64,000 nucleotides of DNA from Marinobacter sp. EhC06 (GCF_001650915.1 NZ_LXYO01000001.1:310001-374000), one strand, 5' to 3'; positions 16,955-26,930 are shown, counted from the stretch's first letter. The notes: generated from the sequence alone by a model not told the origin. Translations and numbers: made by a program.

Positions 16955-18895
16955 TCAGGCCGGGAAGCGCCTTATCTTATCGGACTCTTGAGAAGCCACA
17001 GTTAACTGTCGATCACCATTGCACCATACCAGATCCGCCACATCCCCATTGGGGGCAAACCCCGTCGGTGCCGTTTTAAGGATTTGAATGATCTCCTGAC
17101 AATCAAAGTCATGACTTGCCCGCATCAGACGGTTGAGCGTTTGTTCCACCTCATCCCAGGGCATCGAGACCTCCCTTGCCATCATGATCCGGGGGTGAGC
17201 CGTACCCTGCGGGTTGTCGCCAATCAACAACTCCTCATAGAGCTTTTCACCGGGCCGCAGCCCGGAGAATACAATTTCGATATCCCCATCCGGCCGATCG
17301 TCTGTTTTCTCCATCAACCCCATCAGGTGAATCATTTTCCGGGCCAGGTCGGCAATTTTTACGGGCTCGCCCATATCCAGAACGAACACTTCGCCACCCT
17401 GCCCCATGCTGCCAGCCTGAAGGACAAGCTGGCTGGCCTCAGGAATGGTCATGAAGTAACGGATAATATCCGGGTGCGTCACGGTAACTGGCCCGCCATC
17501 GCGAATCTGATCCCTGAACAGAGGGACAACAGAGCCGGAAGAGCCGAGCACGTTGCCAAACCGCACCATGGAAAAGATAGTGTCTGACTGCCGCTGAGCC
17601 AGGCCCTGGAGCACAAGCTCAGCAAGACGCTTACTGGCACCCATCACATTAGTGGGACGCACCGCTTTGTCGGTGGAGATCAACACAAAGCGCTTCACCC
17701 CGGCCGCAATGGCCGCTTCCGCAACGTGAAAGGTGCCAAACACATTATTCTGAATACCTTCGATAACATTGTGTTCAACCAGAGGCACATGCTTGTAAGC
17801 TGCGGCGTGGTATACGGTTTCTACGCCAAAACTCCGCATCGCGGTCTCACAACGCCGACGGTGGGTAACACTGCCCAGCAACGGGTGGATTTCTACCCCA
17901 AGTGCCTCAATCTGATTGATCGCCTGAAGCTCGCGCTCAATGGCGTAAAGAGAAAACTCAGACTGTTCAAAAAGCACCAATTTGGAAGGACGGTGCTGAA
18001 TGATCTGGCGGCACAACTCGGAACCTATTGAGCCACCAGCCCCGGTTACCATTACTGCGCGCTCATACAGGCTGGTAGCGACCTGTGCATTGTCTGGCTG
18101 CACGGGGTCCCGACCCAACAAATCCTCAAGCTCCAGATCCCGGATATCATTGATGCGTGCCTGGCCCGCTACCAGTTCGGACATGGTTGGAACGGTCTGC
18201 ACCGGAATGGCGAGCGGCTCCAGCTTTTTCAGCAAGCGCTTACGGTCAATACCAGAATCGGCATCCAGAGCCAGCAACAAACGCTTGATACGATGCTCCC
18301 TCACCACACGCTCGATGTGACTGATGTCGTAAACCGGGATTCCATTAATCAAGGCCCGGTGGTTTGCTTTCAGCAACGTGATAAAAGCCGCAGGATGATA
18401 TTCGGTGCCTTGATCCAGCGCGTTCGCAAGTTGCAGGCCGGTCTCGCCTGCACCAACAATCGCCACAAACTGCTTGTTGCGATGCCGAGGACGATTCACC
18501 AGCATACGGACCGTCATTCTGGTTCCGCTTACAAAGATAAAAGCCAGCGCCCCGTAAATGATAGGCACGGAACGAGGAACCTGTACCTCAAGCCAATATC
18601 CCAACAAGATCAAGGTGATCGACGAAATCACCACCCCGGTTATCACCGTGATAAAGGCCCTGTCACTCAGATAGCGAATGACCGCGCGATAGAGACCCAG
18701 CTTTATGAACACGGCAATCGTGAAGACAACCGTTAACCCAGAGACAATAAGCTGCCCCTGATCAGGCACCCAGAACTGCTGCTCCAGGCGCAGCGAAAAC
18801 GCCGCCCACAAAGCAAAAAACAGAACCGCCACATCAGCAAAAACCGACACCAGCCGCTTGTGGACCCGAGATAAATTCAGGAATTTTTCAAACAT
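16955..18895 (-). CDS. wbpM: Membrane-bound UDP-GlcNAc C6 dehydratase (WbpM/PglF family)
   Basis: 646 residues. About four transmembrane helices in the first ~130 residues, then a CoA-binding-like Rossmann domain, then the C-terminal SDR domain from ~285 with TGAGGSIGSELCRQI. The catalytic stretch LISTDKAVRPTNVMGASK has Met in place of the usual Tyr (SMK triad), as in P. aeruginosa WbpM. Product is UDP-4-keto-6-deoxy-GlcNAc with C5 configuration kept, the precursor of FucNAc, QuiNAc or bacillosamine. AAAGGAAC before the ATG is a good ribosome site. Last gene of the long operon, as wbpM is in Pseudomonas. Confidence 0.95.
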   Translation of the reverse strand: MFEKFLNLSRVHKRLVSVFADVAVLFFALWAAFSLRLEQQFWVPDQGQLIVSGLTVVFTIAVFIKLGLYRAVIRYLSDRAFITVITGVVISSITLILLGYWLEVQVPRSVPIIYGALAFIFVSGTRMTVRMLVNRPRHRNKQFVAIVGAGETGLQLANALDQGTEYHPAAFITLLKANHRALINGIPVYDISHIERVVREHRIKRLLLALDADSGIDRKRLLKKLEPLAIPVQTVPTMSELVAGQARINDIRDLELEDLLGRDPVQPDNAQVATSLYERAVMVTGAGGSIGSELCRQIIQHRPSKLVLFEQSEFSLYAIERELQAINQIEALGVEIHPLLGSVTHRRRCETAMRSFGVETVYHAAAYKHVPLVEHNVIEGIQNNVFGTFHVAEAAIAAGVKRFVLISTDKAVRPTNVMGASKRLAELVLQGLAQRQSDTIFSMVRFGNVLGSSGSVVPLFRDQIRDGGPVTVTHPDIIRYFMTIPEASQLVLQAGSMGQGGEVFVLDMGEPVKIADLARKMIHLMGLMEKTDDRPDGDIEIVFSGLRPGEKLYEELLIGDNPQGTAHPRIMMAREVSMPWDEVEQTLNRLMRASHDFDCQEIIQILKTAPTGFAPNGDVADLVWCNGDRQLTVASQESDKIRRFPA

Positions 18896-18929
18896 GGTGT
18901 TCCTTTACCAGAAAAGATGATCGCCACGG

Positions 18930-20771
18930 TCACTCAACAGTAACACTTTTGGCCAAATTGCGGGGTTTGTCCACATCAGTGCCCTTCACTAGAGCCACGT
19001 GGTAAGCCAATAATTGCAATGCAACAACATGAAGAACCGGCGACAAGATTCCGTAATGCTCGGGCATTTTAAGAACCTGTATTCCGGGTTCGGAGGCGAT
19101 CTGGCTGTCACCATCGGCAAACACGAACAGTTCGCCACCTCTGGCCCGAACTTCTTCCATGTTGGCCTTCAATTTCTCCAACAGTTCATCATTGGGCGCC
19201 ACAACCACCACAGGCATCTCGGCATCAACCAACGCCAAAGGGCCGTGTTTCAGTTCTCCCGCCGGGTAGGCCTCTGCATGTATATAGGAAATTTCCTTAA
19301 GCTTTAAGGCACCTTCCAGTGCAATCGGGTAATGCCGGCCACGACCAAGGAACAGCGCGTGTTGCTTGTTACCAAACTGCTGAGCCAGATCCCGAATCGC
19401 CGACTCCAGCGCCAGAACCTTTTCAACGGCGACCGGCAAATGGCGCGCTTCATTCAGGTAGGTGGCCTCATCCTCAGCCGATAGCGCGCCACGCCCCTTG
19501 GCCAAAAGAAGAGCGAGCAGGAACAGCGTCGACAACTGCGTGGTAAACGCCTTGGTAGAAGCCACACCAATTTCAGGACCCGCACGCGTAATAAAACGTA
19601 GCGCGGCCTCGCGAACGATGGAGGATTCGGGCACATTACAGATAGCCAGAGTGTATCGGTGCCCCAACGACTTGGCATACTGCAGGGCCGCAATGGTGTC
19701 AGCGGTCTCTCCCGACTGGGATATGGCCACAACCAACTGGGATTCCCGGGCTACTGATTTCCGGTACCGATATTCACTAGCAATCTCCACATTACAGGGC
19801 ACGCCTGCAATCGCCTCAATCCAATAGCGCGCCACCATCCCGGCATAGCTGGAAGTACCGCAGGCCAGAATAAGTACTGAGTCCACTTCATCAAAAATTC
19901 GCGCGGCATCCGCACCGAACAAGCCCGACTGAAGCGTTCCTGTACCGCCAAGCATTTCAAGGGTATTGCCAAGGGCCTGGGGCTGCTCGAAGATCTCCTT
20001 TTGCATGTAGTGCTTATACTCGCCCAACTGAACCGCATCTGCTCTCAGCGTAGAGGTGGTCACAGGGCGAGTAACCGACTGACCCTCTGCATCCCGTATC
20101 GTTACGCCGTCCAAGGTAAGCTGGGCAACATCTCCGTTCTCCAGATACATCAACTCACGGGTTTCCGAAATCAAAGCGGAGGCATCGGAGGCTGCATAAA
20201 AACCAGTATCACCCTGCCCCAGCATCAGCGGCGAACCTTCCCTGGCTACAACCAGAGTTTCTGGTTCGTCTGCCCGAACCACAGCCAGGGCATACGCGCC
20301 TTTCAGGTAAGGGACCGCAGCCCCCACAGCCTCGAAGAGCGAGGGCGACGCTTCACCCACCTTCCCTGCCAGGCAAGCCTCAACGAGATGAGCAACCGTC
20401 TCCGTATCGGTATCCGACGTAAAATCGTACCCCAGACCCGAAAGCATAGCCCGCAGTTCAACATGGTTCTCAATAATGCCATTGTGAACAACCGCAAGCT
20501 TTCCAGACACATGTGGGTGCGCATTCCGTTCCGCCGGCACTCCGTGTGTTGCCCAGCGGGTGTGAGCAATACCCATATGCCCCTGTAACTGCTCGCGATC
20601 AACCAACGCCCGCAGCTCGGACACACGACCGACGGAACGGGCCCGTTTAAGACCGCCGTTCAGCAGAGCCAGTCCAGCCGAGTCGTACCCACGGTATTCA
20701 AGTGTTTGAAGACCGGTTAACAAAAAAGGTGTTACATCTCGAGCGCATACTGCGCCGACAATACCGCACAT
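18930..20771 (-). CDS. glmS: Glutamine-fructose-6-phosphate aminotransferase
   Basis: 613 residues, full length (E. coli 609). N-terminal glutaminase with Cys2 nucleophile (MCGIVGA), [10 protein letters not shown] and HTRWATHG; two SIS domains with CGTSSYAG and [12 protein letters not shown]-terminal tail [13 protein letters not shown]. Makes glucosamine-6-phosphate, the source of UDP-GlcNAc for every sugar pathway in this locus. It lies inside the polysaccharide operon (34 nt before wbpM, 48 nt after the aminotransferase). In related bacteria the housekeeping glmS usually sits beside glmU/atp genes, so this may be a pathway-dedicated copy. Confidence 0.96.
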   Translation of the reverse strand: MCGIVGAVCARDVTPFLLTGLQTLEYRGYDSAGLALLNGGLKRARSVGRVSELRALVDREQLQGHMGIAHTRWATHGVPAERNAHPHVSGKLAVVHNGIIENHVELRAMLSGLGYDFTSDTDTETVAHLVEACLAGKVGEASPSLFEAVGAAVPYLKGAYALAVVRADEPETLVVAREGSPLMLGQGDTGFYAASDASALISETRELMYLENGDVAQLTLDGVTIRDAEGQSVTRPVTTSTLRADAVQLGEYKHYMQKEIFEQPQALGNTLEMLGGTGTLQSGLFGADAARIFDEVDSVLILACGTSSYAGMVARYWIEAIAGVPCNVEIASEYRYRKSVARESQLVVAISQSGETADTIAALQYAKSLGHRYTLAICNVPESSIVREAALRFITRAGPEIGVASTKAFTTQLSTLFLLALLLAKGRGALSAEDEATYLNEARHLPVAVEKVLALESAIRDLAQQFGNKQHALFLGRGRHYPIALEGALKLKEISYIHAEAYPAGELKHGPLALVDAEMPVVVVAPNDELLEKLKANMEEVRARGGELFVFADGDSQIASEPGIQVLKMPEHYGILSPVLHVVALQLLAYHVALVKGTDVDKPRNLAKSVTVE

Positions 20772-20819
20772 AAAAGAGAAAACTCCGAAAACTCAAAGGA
20801 CAACAGGATGAGGAGAGGC

Positions 20820-22034
20820 TCAGCCGCGGGTGGCCTGTTCCATTACGGCTCGAAGAACCGTACAGGTTTTTTCTATCTCTGCCTGCGTTAAAGTCGGGTG
20901 CACCAAGAACATCAAGCTGGTCTCACCCAACTCTTGCGCCACTTCAAGTGGCTTCGACGGACGCCAGTCAGTGCCATCAAAGGCGCGCTCACGGTAGACC
21001 TCTGAGCAAGAGCCCTGGAAACACGGCACCCCTTGGGCGACCACCTCCTCAACAATCCGGTCCCTTGACCATCCCGGCGCGAGACGATCCGGCCTTACCT
21101 GCAGATAGCATTTATAATGGGCGTGGGAGCAGCCATTCCTTCCTGGGCACCCTGAATCACAGCTGACACCACAGGAGAATTCAGGCACTCGCAATGCTGG
21201 CAATTCGCGACCAGTAGCCCAAATGCGCTCCGCATTATTGGTTCGGGCCCGGTGCCACTCTGGCATTCGGCGCAGTTGTAGTCGGCCGATCACCGCCTGC
21301 ATTTCAGTCATCCGCCAGTTGGTGCCAAAAGAATCATGCAACCAACGGAACCCAGGGGGATGCTCACGCTCGTAGACCGCTTCCCAACTTTTCCCATGAT
21401 CTTTAAAAGACCACATCTTCGACCAAAGCTCCCGGTCGTTGGTTGTTACCATGCCACCCTCACCGCCGGTAGACATAATCTTGTCCTGGCAAAAAGACCA
21501 ACATCCTACATGGCCAATGGAACCTACAGAGCGCCCCTTATAGCGCGCGCCGTGAGCCTGGGCACAGTCTTCAATTACAGCCAGCCCGAACTCCTCCGCC
21601 AGCGCCATAAACCCATCCATATCACAGGGCCAGCCTGCCAAGTGCACGCACACAATTGCGCGGGTGCGAGGCGTGATAACCTCGCGCACAGTTTCCGGCG
21701 TAATATTCTGGGAGTCGGGAGACACATCCGCGAACACTGGCACCGCCCCAGAAGTCACAATACTGGATGCAGACGCCAGGAAGGTCCGCGGCGTTACCAC
21801 CACTTCATCGCCCCCCCCGATACCAAGCGCTTTCAAAGCCAAGTCTAGCGCCACTGTACCGTTAGCCAGAGCGACGGCATATTCGGAATCAGAAAAAGTG
21901 GCAAACTCTCGCTCAAACTCCCGGCATTCCCGCCCCGTCCAGTAGTTGACTTTGTTAGATAGCAAAACATCACGCACAGCGTTGGCTTCTTCGTTAGTAA
22001 AAGAAGGCCAGGGGGAAAATGGTCCGTTTAACAT
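20820..22034 (-). CDS. DegT/DnrJ-family sugar aminotransferase (PglE/QhbB-like)
   Basis: 404 residues, PLP enzyme. ALANGTVALDLALKAL near residue 55-70, VIEDCAQAHGARYKG with the ring-contacting Asp, and FCQDKIMSTGGEGGM with the Schiff-base Lys. It should aminate C4 of the WbpM product. Order phosphoglycosyl transferase - acetyltransferase - aminotransferase - dehydratase matches known bacillosamine/QuiNAc4NAc sets. Odd features: an inserted Cys-rich stretch near residue 290-310 (SCGVSCDSGCPGRNGC, then HAHYKCY), and a run of eight G on the coding strand (C run 21811-21818), a possible slippage site. Confidence 0.88.
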   Translation of the reverse strand: MLNGPFSPWPSFTNEEANAVRDVLLSNKVNYWTGRECREFEREFATFSDSEYAVALANGTVALDLALKALGIGGGDEVVVTPRTFLASASSIVTSGAVPVFADVSPDSQNITPETVREVITPRTRAIVCVHLAGWPCDMDGFMALAEEFGLAVIEDCAQAHGARYKGRSVGSIGHVGCWSFCQDKIMSTGGEGGMVTTNDRELWSKMWSFKDHGKSWEAVYEREHPPGFRWLHDSFGTNWRMTEMQAVIGRLQLRRMPEWHRARTNNAERIWATGRELPALRVPEFSCGVSCDSGCPGRNGCSHAHYKCYLQVRPDRLAPGWSRDRIVEEVVAQGVPCFQGSCSEVYRERAFDGTDWRPSKPLEVAQELGETSLMFLVHPTLTQAEIEKTCTVLRAVMEQATRG

Positions 22035-22075
22035 GGTTTACTCAGTTGTATCCTGAACTTGAAAAATTGAAGAAT

Positions 22076-22696
22076 TCATTGGCGGCGGATTCGCGCTGGA
22101 TTTCCCACCACGGTTACACCAGACCCGACATCTTTAGTCACTACAGCTCCCATTCCAACAATCGAGGCATCCCCGACGGAGACCAACTGCTTTATTGAGG
22201 CACAGGCACCCACCCAAACTTGTTGGCCGAGCTTGACGCCACCGGCTAAAACCGCGTTTGGGCTAATATGAGCGAAATTACCAACGACACAATCGTGCTC
22301 TACTACTGCACCGGTATTGACAATGACGCCACCACCGACGTAGGCACAAGGGTTAATGACTGCATTGGCAAAAACAACAGTTCCAGGTCCAAAGGATGCG
22401 CGAGAGCTAACGGTCGCAGCCGGGTGAACGATAGAAACCAAGTTCGCGCCAGCTCTCGCTAGCTCACATTGTTTTTCTTCGCGGGTTCGGTTGTTGCCAA
22501 TGCCAACCACAACGCCGTCAAATTCCGATACCCGCTCGATCAACCGTTCCGTTGGGCCATTCACACTCCAGGGCCCGTTCTCCTTAACGCTCGGCCAGGC
22601 ATCATCAAAAAAAATGACATCCTGCCAGCCGAGTTGCTCTGCAGCGTCGGCAATAACCTTGCCATGGCCACTCGCGCCAAGAATGGCCAAACGCAT
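22076..22696 (-). CDS. PglD/NeuD-family sugar N-acetyltransferase
   Basis: 206 residues. N-terminal Rossmann-like substrate domain beginning RLAILGASGHGKVIADAAEQ, then left-handed beta-helix hexapeptide repeats (VVFANAVINPCAYVGGGVIV, and the following GAVVEHDCVVGNF). The EHDCVV His is the family's catalytic base. It likely acetylates the 4-amino group made by the neighbouring aminotransferase, giving UDP-diNAcBac or its epimer. Its ATG overlaps the stop of the phosphoglycosyl transferase (TAATG). Confidence 0.88.
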   Translation of the reverse strand: MRLAILGASGHGKVIADAAEQLGWQDVIFFDDAWPSVKENGPWSVNGPTERLIERVSEFDGVVVGIGNNRTREEKQCELARAGANLVSIVHPAATVSSRASFGPGTVVFANAVINPCAYVGGGVIVNTGAVVEHDCVVGNFAHISPNAVLAGGVKLGQQVWVGACASIKQLVSVGDASIVGMGAVVTKDVGSGVTVVGNPARIRRQ

Positions 22697-23292
22697 TATT
22701 CGTCTTTCCCAGTAAACTTCGACATTGTGACTTCTCCCTCACCGCTGATGCCATCTCGAACCAGCACCTTTTTGACCGTAAGAAACAGAATCTTAATGTC
22801 CAGCCAAAATGAACGATTATCCACATACCAGATATCGAGTTTGAATTTGTCTTCCCAGGAAATAGCGTTTCGACCATTCACCTGTGCCCAGCCAGTCACA
22901 CCGGGCCTAACCTCATGACGGCGAAACTGTTCCTCAGAATATAGAGACACGTACTCCATCAAAAGGGGGCGAGGTCCTACCAGGCTCATATCTCCCTTGA
23001 GCACATTCCAAAGCTCGGGCAGCTCATCAAGGCTTGTAGACCGCAGAAACTGTCCGAAAGAGGTCATTCGTTCCGAATCGGGTAAAAGGTTGCCTCTTTC
23101 GTCAACCGCATCTTTCATTGTTCGAAACTTAACCATAGAAAAGGGTTTACCGGAGAGGCCGGGGCGGGACTGCCGAAATAGAACCGGGGAACCAAGCTTT
23201 TTGCGAATTCGAAATGCCACAATTGCAATGATCGGGCTCAATAACACAAGGCAAAGGCTCGAAAAAAAAATATCAAATAACCTTTTAAGCAT
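22696..23292 (-). CDS. Initiating phosphoglycosyl transferase (PglC/WbaP-core type)
   Basis: 198 residues from ATG 23292; the frame extends to 23331, but family members start at this MLKRLFD block. A single re-entrant N-terminal hydrophobic helix (DIFFSSLCLVLLSPIIAIVA) precedes the small catalytic core: RPGLSGKPFSMVKFRTM, STSLDELPELWNVLKGDMS and LVGPRPLL. It transfers phospho-sugar from UDP-sugar to undecaprenyl phosphate at the inner membrane and so starts the repeat unit. Substrate is probably the UDP-diacetamido-trideoxyhexose made by its neighbours. Confidence 0.92.
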   Translation of the reverse strand: MLKRLFDIFFSSLCLVLLSPIIAIVAFRIRKKLGSPVLFRQSRPGLSGKPFSMVKFRTMKDAVDERGNLLPDSERMTSFGQFLRSTSLDELPELWNVLKGDMSLVGPRPLLMEYVSLYSEEQFRRHEVRPGVTGWAQVNGRNAISWEDKFKLDIWYVDNRSFWLDIKILFLTVKKVLVRDGISGEGEVTMSKFTGKDE

Positions 23293-23339
23293 ACGTAGGA
23301 AACCTACATTCACACAGAAATAATTAATCAATAACGAAC

Positions 23340-24563
23340 TTACTCGAATAGCACATCGGACAATCTATCTGCTAGTTGCCCATATTCATATTGCTCAAGA
23401 GCGGCTTTGCGCCCTTTTGCTCCCATAGTCTCCCTCTCCTCGGGAGCCATGGAATACAGTTTCAGTACAGCATCAGCCAATTGCTCTGCATCCTCCGCAG
23501 CAATCTGAATACCCGCACCTATGTCCTTCACTGGCTTATAACTACCTGATTCAATTCCGTAAATAATTGGCTTTCCAGAATAAAGATAATCGAAAAGTTT
23601 ATTAGGGGAAACTCCGAAGCGGAACAATGGATCCTTTGATAAACCGATGTAGCACACATCGAAAAGCGCTAACATAGCCTGTATTTCAACTTTCGGAATT
23701 GGATCAACGAAATAGACATTGGTTAACCCTTTTTCTGCAACCAATTGCCGCAAACCAGGCTTTTCCTTGCCGTCGCCGACCAGAACAAAGCAGATATCAG
23801 GATGGCCCTTCAGCTGCTCTGCTGCGTAGACCAGAGTGTTCAGGGAATTTGCGATTCCAAGAGTGCCAGTGTAGCCAATGGTGAATTTGCCCTCGGGCAC
23901 TTGACTCCGTGCCTTGGAGTTCAGCGGACTCTTCAGACTGACTTCGTCAATGGAAAAGCCATTCGGGACCCAGGTGAACTTGCCACGGGCCATTCCATGA
24001 CTAACCATGTGTTCAACGGAGTTTCGCAGATTGGATACCACCGCATCTGATTCGCGGTAGGCGCGATCCTCAACCCATTGCATAAGCTGGATCAACGGAT
24101 TTTTAGGGGAATGCCCGCCCAGCTCAGTAAGAGTCAATGGCCATATATCACGTACTTCGAAAACCAACCTGGCGTTAAACTTCTTTGCCAGCGATTGGGC
24201 GCCGAGAAATGCCAATGGCGAAGGCGAGGAGCAAAGTATCGTATCCGGATTGTCCGGTATTACTTGCCCGAGTTTGCGTAACCGCCATGGAAACAGAAGC
24301 CAATTAAGCACGCGCTTTTTGCTGTGCGCATGCTCATAAGATGGCATCTTCACCCAAACAAATGTAAAACCTTCTACCTCTTCCAACTTGAAAGTGGCAT
24401 CAAAAACCGGTTTTTCTCGCAGCAAATGGTGAGATGCAGAGCCTATGAGGTAGACTTTACATCCCTTCTTTGCCATCTCACGGGCCATGTAGTAATGCCG
24501 CCCCCCCAGAGCTGTGGCAGGAGTGGAGGCATACTGATTAATAACCCATACGGTCTTGCTCAT
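23340..24563 (-). CDS. Family 4 glycosyltransferase (WbpJ/WbuB-like)
   Basis: 407 residues, GT-B fold. N-terminal VWVINQYASTPATALGGRHY is the acceptor-side pattern of the WbpJ/WbuB group. Donor-side motifs are FTIGYTGTLGIANSLNTLVY and the EX7E-type region around FRFGVSPNKLFDYLYSGKPI. Cytoplasmic face of the inner membrane; probably adds a sugar to the lipid-linked unit. ATGA overlap with the wbpI stop. A run of seven C (24500-24506) lies in the coding sequence. Confidence 0.88.
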   Translation of the reverse strand: MSKTVWVINQYASTPATALGGRHYYMAREMAKKGCKVYLIGSASHHLLREKPVFDATFKLEEVEGFTFVWVKMPSYEHAHSKKRVLNWLLFPWRLRKLGQVIPDNPDTILCSSPSPLAFLGAQSLAKKFNARLVFEVRDIWPLTLTELGGHSPKNPLIQLMQWVEDRAYRESDAVVSNLRNSVEHMVSHGMARGKFTWVPNGFSIDEVSLKSPLNSKARSQVPEGKFTIGYTGTLGIANSLNTLVYAAEQLKGHPDICFVLVGDGKEKPGLRQLVAEKGLTNVYFVDPIPKVEIQAMLALFDVCYIGLSKDPLFRFGVSPNKLFDYLYSGKPIIYGIESGSYKPVKDIGAGIQIAAEDAEQLADAVLKLYSMAPEERETMGAKGRKAALEQYEYGQLADRLSDVLFE

Positions 24564-25633
24564 GAGTTTGCCTTTACCAACTCATTAACAATTCGCTGCG
24601 AGGCCTCTCCTCCGCCATACAAATGATCAGTATCTTTGACCGTACGCCCAAGATTTTTGCTCGTAGCACTAACGATCTTCTGCTGATCTGCACCAACCAG
24701 CTCATTGGCCCCGGCCTCAATAAGCTCCACCCATTCAGTCTGGTCGCGCATGGTCACGCACGCTTTGCCAAAGAAAAACGCCTCTTTTTGCACACCGCCG
24801 CTATCTGTCAACACCAGCTGACAATGATCGAGTAACCAGACCATTTCAAAATATCCAACAGGGTCAATCAGATGAACATCAAGCTCCAGGCCCTGCTCAG
24901 CAATAAGCTTACGGGTGCGCGGATGGAGGGGCAAAACGACAGGCGCCTCATTTTTATGAATATGGTTCAGTGCGTGAACGATATTCGACAACCTCTGGGG
25001 ATTGTCCGTATTCTCGGCTCGATGCAATGTCGCCAGAACAAATTTTTCTGGCAGCTCACCGTCAGCAGGGGCAGCCGCCTTCTCCGCAAACAGTAGCGCG
25101 GCATCCTGCATGACATCCCCAACCTGAATTACTTTGGCAGGCTTACTGGCAAAACCCTCGTTCTCAAGGTTCTGGACTGAGGTGTTTGTTGGGCAAAACA
25201 GCAGATCACTAACCTGATCAGTAAGAATGCGGTTAATCTCTTCAGGCATTTGCATATTGAAGCTGCGCAGGCCGGCTTCAACGTGGGCCACCGGGACATG
25301 CAGCTTGGCCGCAGCTAACGCACCCGCTAATGTGGAATTAGTGTCGCCGTAGACAAGAACACGATCAGGCTTATGCTGAATAAGCGCCTTTTCAATTTCT
25401 GCTAGCATCCTCCCCGTCATTTCACCATGACTGCCGCCATGGATGTCCAGTTGAATATCCGGCCTTGGGATAGCCAACTGATTAAAGAAGACGTCCGACA
25501 TGTTCGCGTCGAAATGTTGGCCCGTATGCAACATGATCTCTTCTACGCCATCAGTTTCCTTAATGGCCCGGGAAACTACGCTAGCCTTAATGAATTGTGG
25601 TCGAGCGCCAATTATCGTTAACAAACGTTTCAT
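24560..25633 (-). CDS. wbpI: UDP-GlcNAc3NAcA 2-epimerase
   Basis: 357 residues from ATG 25633 (the frame runs up to 25696, but LTIIGARPQFIKASVVSRAI must be the N-terminus). Non-hydrolysing UDP-HexNAc 2-epimerase fold, with HTGQHFDANMSDVFF, GDTNSTLAGALAA, HVEAGLRSFNMQMPEEINR and TDSGGVQKEAFFFGK. The pattern, including LDIHGGSHGEMTGRML, resembles P. aeruginosa WbpI more than housekeeping WecB. With wbpA, B, D and E present, its role is likely conversion of UDP-GlcNAc3NAcA to UDP-ManNAc3NAcA. Confidence 0.9.
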   Translation of the reverse strand: MKRLLTIIGARPQFIKASVVSRAIKETDGVEEIMLHTGQHFDANMSDVFFNQLAIPRPDIQLDIHGGSHGEMTGRMLAEIEKALIQHKPDRVLVYGDTNSTLAGALAAAKLHVPVAHVEAGLRSFNMQMPEEINRILTDQVSDLLFCPTNTSVQNLENEGFASKPAKVIQVGDVMQDAALLFAEKAAAPADGELPEKFVLATLHRAENTDNPQRLSNIVHALNHIHKNEAPVVLPLHPRTRKLIAEQGLELDVHLIDPVGYFEMVWLLDHCQLVLTDSGGVQKEAFFFGKACVTMRDQTEWVELIEAGANELVGADQQKIVSATSKNLGRTVKDTDHLYGGGEASQRIVNELVKANS

Positions 25634-25641
25634 ACGGAATT

Positions 25642-26760
25642 TCACTTTACCAAAGACATATAAAGATCGAGCAACTTCTGCTCTTCGATCAACCAATTAT
25701 ATTTTTCCTGGACGGCCCGCTGACCATTTTGCCCCATTGTCTCAGCTTCTTTGGGATGCTCAACAATAAAATCAATAGCTTCGGCAATGGCCTTGGGATC
25801 ACGTGGATCTACGCAAATACCACACTGATTACCCTCAATGATTTCCCTCCATAATGTGAAGTTCGAAGCAATCACAGGCAAGCCCGCACTCATATACTCA
25901 AACATCTTGTTGGGCTGTGCATCAGTATGGTTCGGCGTAGGCAAGAAAGTAACCAATCCGGCTTTACATCTGCCCATCAAGTCGCGAACCTGTTCTCGAC
26001 CCAGAAAGCCAAGATTATCGACGTTCGCCCAGCCCGATTCGCGACAAACAACATCCTGCAATTCATTACTAGCGAATTTACCCGCCAGTGCTAATCGCGC
26101 TTGGGATTTAACTGACCCAATCCCATCAACAATTTGATGTATTCCTCGTATCTCAGCTATACCCCCAACATAGCAGACCAAATCTTGCTTCTCTGACCAA
26201 TCGACCCCGCCAATAGAGAGCTCACCCAACAATGGATAATTATTTATGTTAACGGAGCGGGCCCCCATCCTTGCAAACTTTTCGCTTATAAAAGGTGTGG
26301 CTCCGACGACAGCGTCGAGCTTGCGGCAAACTAATCGCTCAAAAAACTTAAACGACTCTGAAAATAACCGCCTCAACACTGGATTAAGATAGGGTTTACT
26401 AAGCAATTGTTTCGGAAAATCCTCGTGGGCGTCGAAAATAACGGCCTTGTTTTGCCGTTTTAATTTAAGGCCTATGGGAACAAGCTCAGGATCATGTATG
26501 TGATAAATATCTGCATCAAGTGATATTGCTTTTCGATAAACCTGCCGCGGGGCACAAAAAATACGAGCAAGCCGATTGTCGAAAGATCCAACATCAAAGA
26601 TATTCACGGAGCTCAGTGTCTCATCTCCATTTCCATCCGACACTACCAAAGATACAGAGTCGAACTCCTTTGCAAGCGAGACACATTGTTTCAGAAATAC
26701 CCGGATGTCCTTTCGACTGTGAACCGAAGTTAAGTGAACTACTTTAGGTTGATTATTCAT
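25642..26760 (-). CDS. Family 4 glycosyltransferase (WbpH-like)
   Basis: 372 residues from ATG 26760 (an earlier ATG at 26775 is possible). N-terminal KVVHLTSVHSRKDIRVFLKQ is close to the WbpH type; donor-side motifs are VCYVGGIAEIRGIHQIVDGI and KMFEYMSAGLPVIASNF. Probably uses a nucleotide sugar to extend the lipid-linked unit. It lies 8 nt upstream of wbpI, as wbpH precedes wbpI in Pseudomonas. The 160-nt gap up to wzy carries a 13-bp direct repeat. Confidence 0.88.
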   Translation of the reverse strand: MNNQPKVVHLTSVHSRKDIRVFLKQCVSLAKEFDSVSLVVSDGNGDETLSSVNIFDVGSFDNRLARIFCAPRQVYRKAISLDADIYHIHDPELVPIGLKLKRQNKAVIFDAHEDFPKQLLSKPYLNPVLRRLFSESFKFFERLVCRKLDAVVGATPFISEKFARMGARSVNINNYPLLGELSIGGVDWSEKQDLVCYVGGIAEIRGIHQIVDGIGSVKSQARLALAGKFASNELQDVVCRESGWANVDNLGFLGREQVRDLMGRCKAGLVTFLPTPNHTDAQPNKMFEYMSAGLPVIASNFTLWREIIEGNQCGICVDPRDPKAIAEAIDFIVEHPKEAETMGQNGQRAVQEKYNWLIEEQKLLDLYMSLVK

Positions 26761-26820
26761 TGAATGAGGCCACAATATTGGAAAAGCCAGAAAAAGTAAC
26801 AGCGCTAGAGCAAACCTTTA

Positions 26821-26930
26821 TTTCTATCTAATACGACAATGGAGACACTGCCAGATTTGCTGCCACAGATTATCTGTTGAAAGCATAATGAATCAATAGA
26901 ATACAAAATCAAACCCTTTTCTATCTAATA
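26821..26930. repeat. 13-bp direct repeat flanking the wzy 3' end
   Basis: TTTCTATCTAATA occurs at 26821-26833 and again at 26918-26930, both preceded by CAAACC and a few T/C. The second copy covers the wzy stop codon. The 97-nt offset and AT-rich setting suggest a duplication or recombination scar at the edge of the AT-rich core. Confidence 0.6.

Noticed and set aside
24500..24506. C7 run in a glycosyltransferase gene as phase-variation tract
   Set aside because: Seven bases is short for efficient slippage and the frame is intact; noted only in the gene entry.
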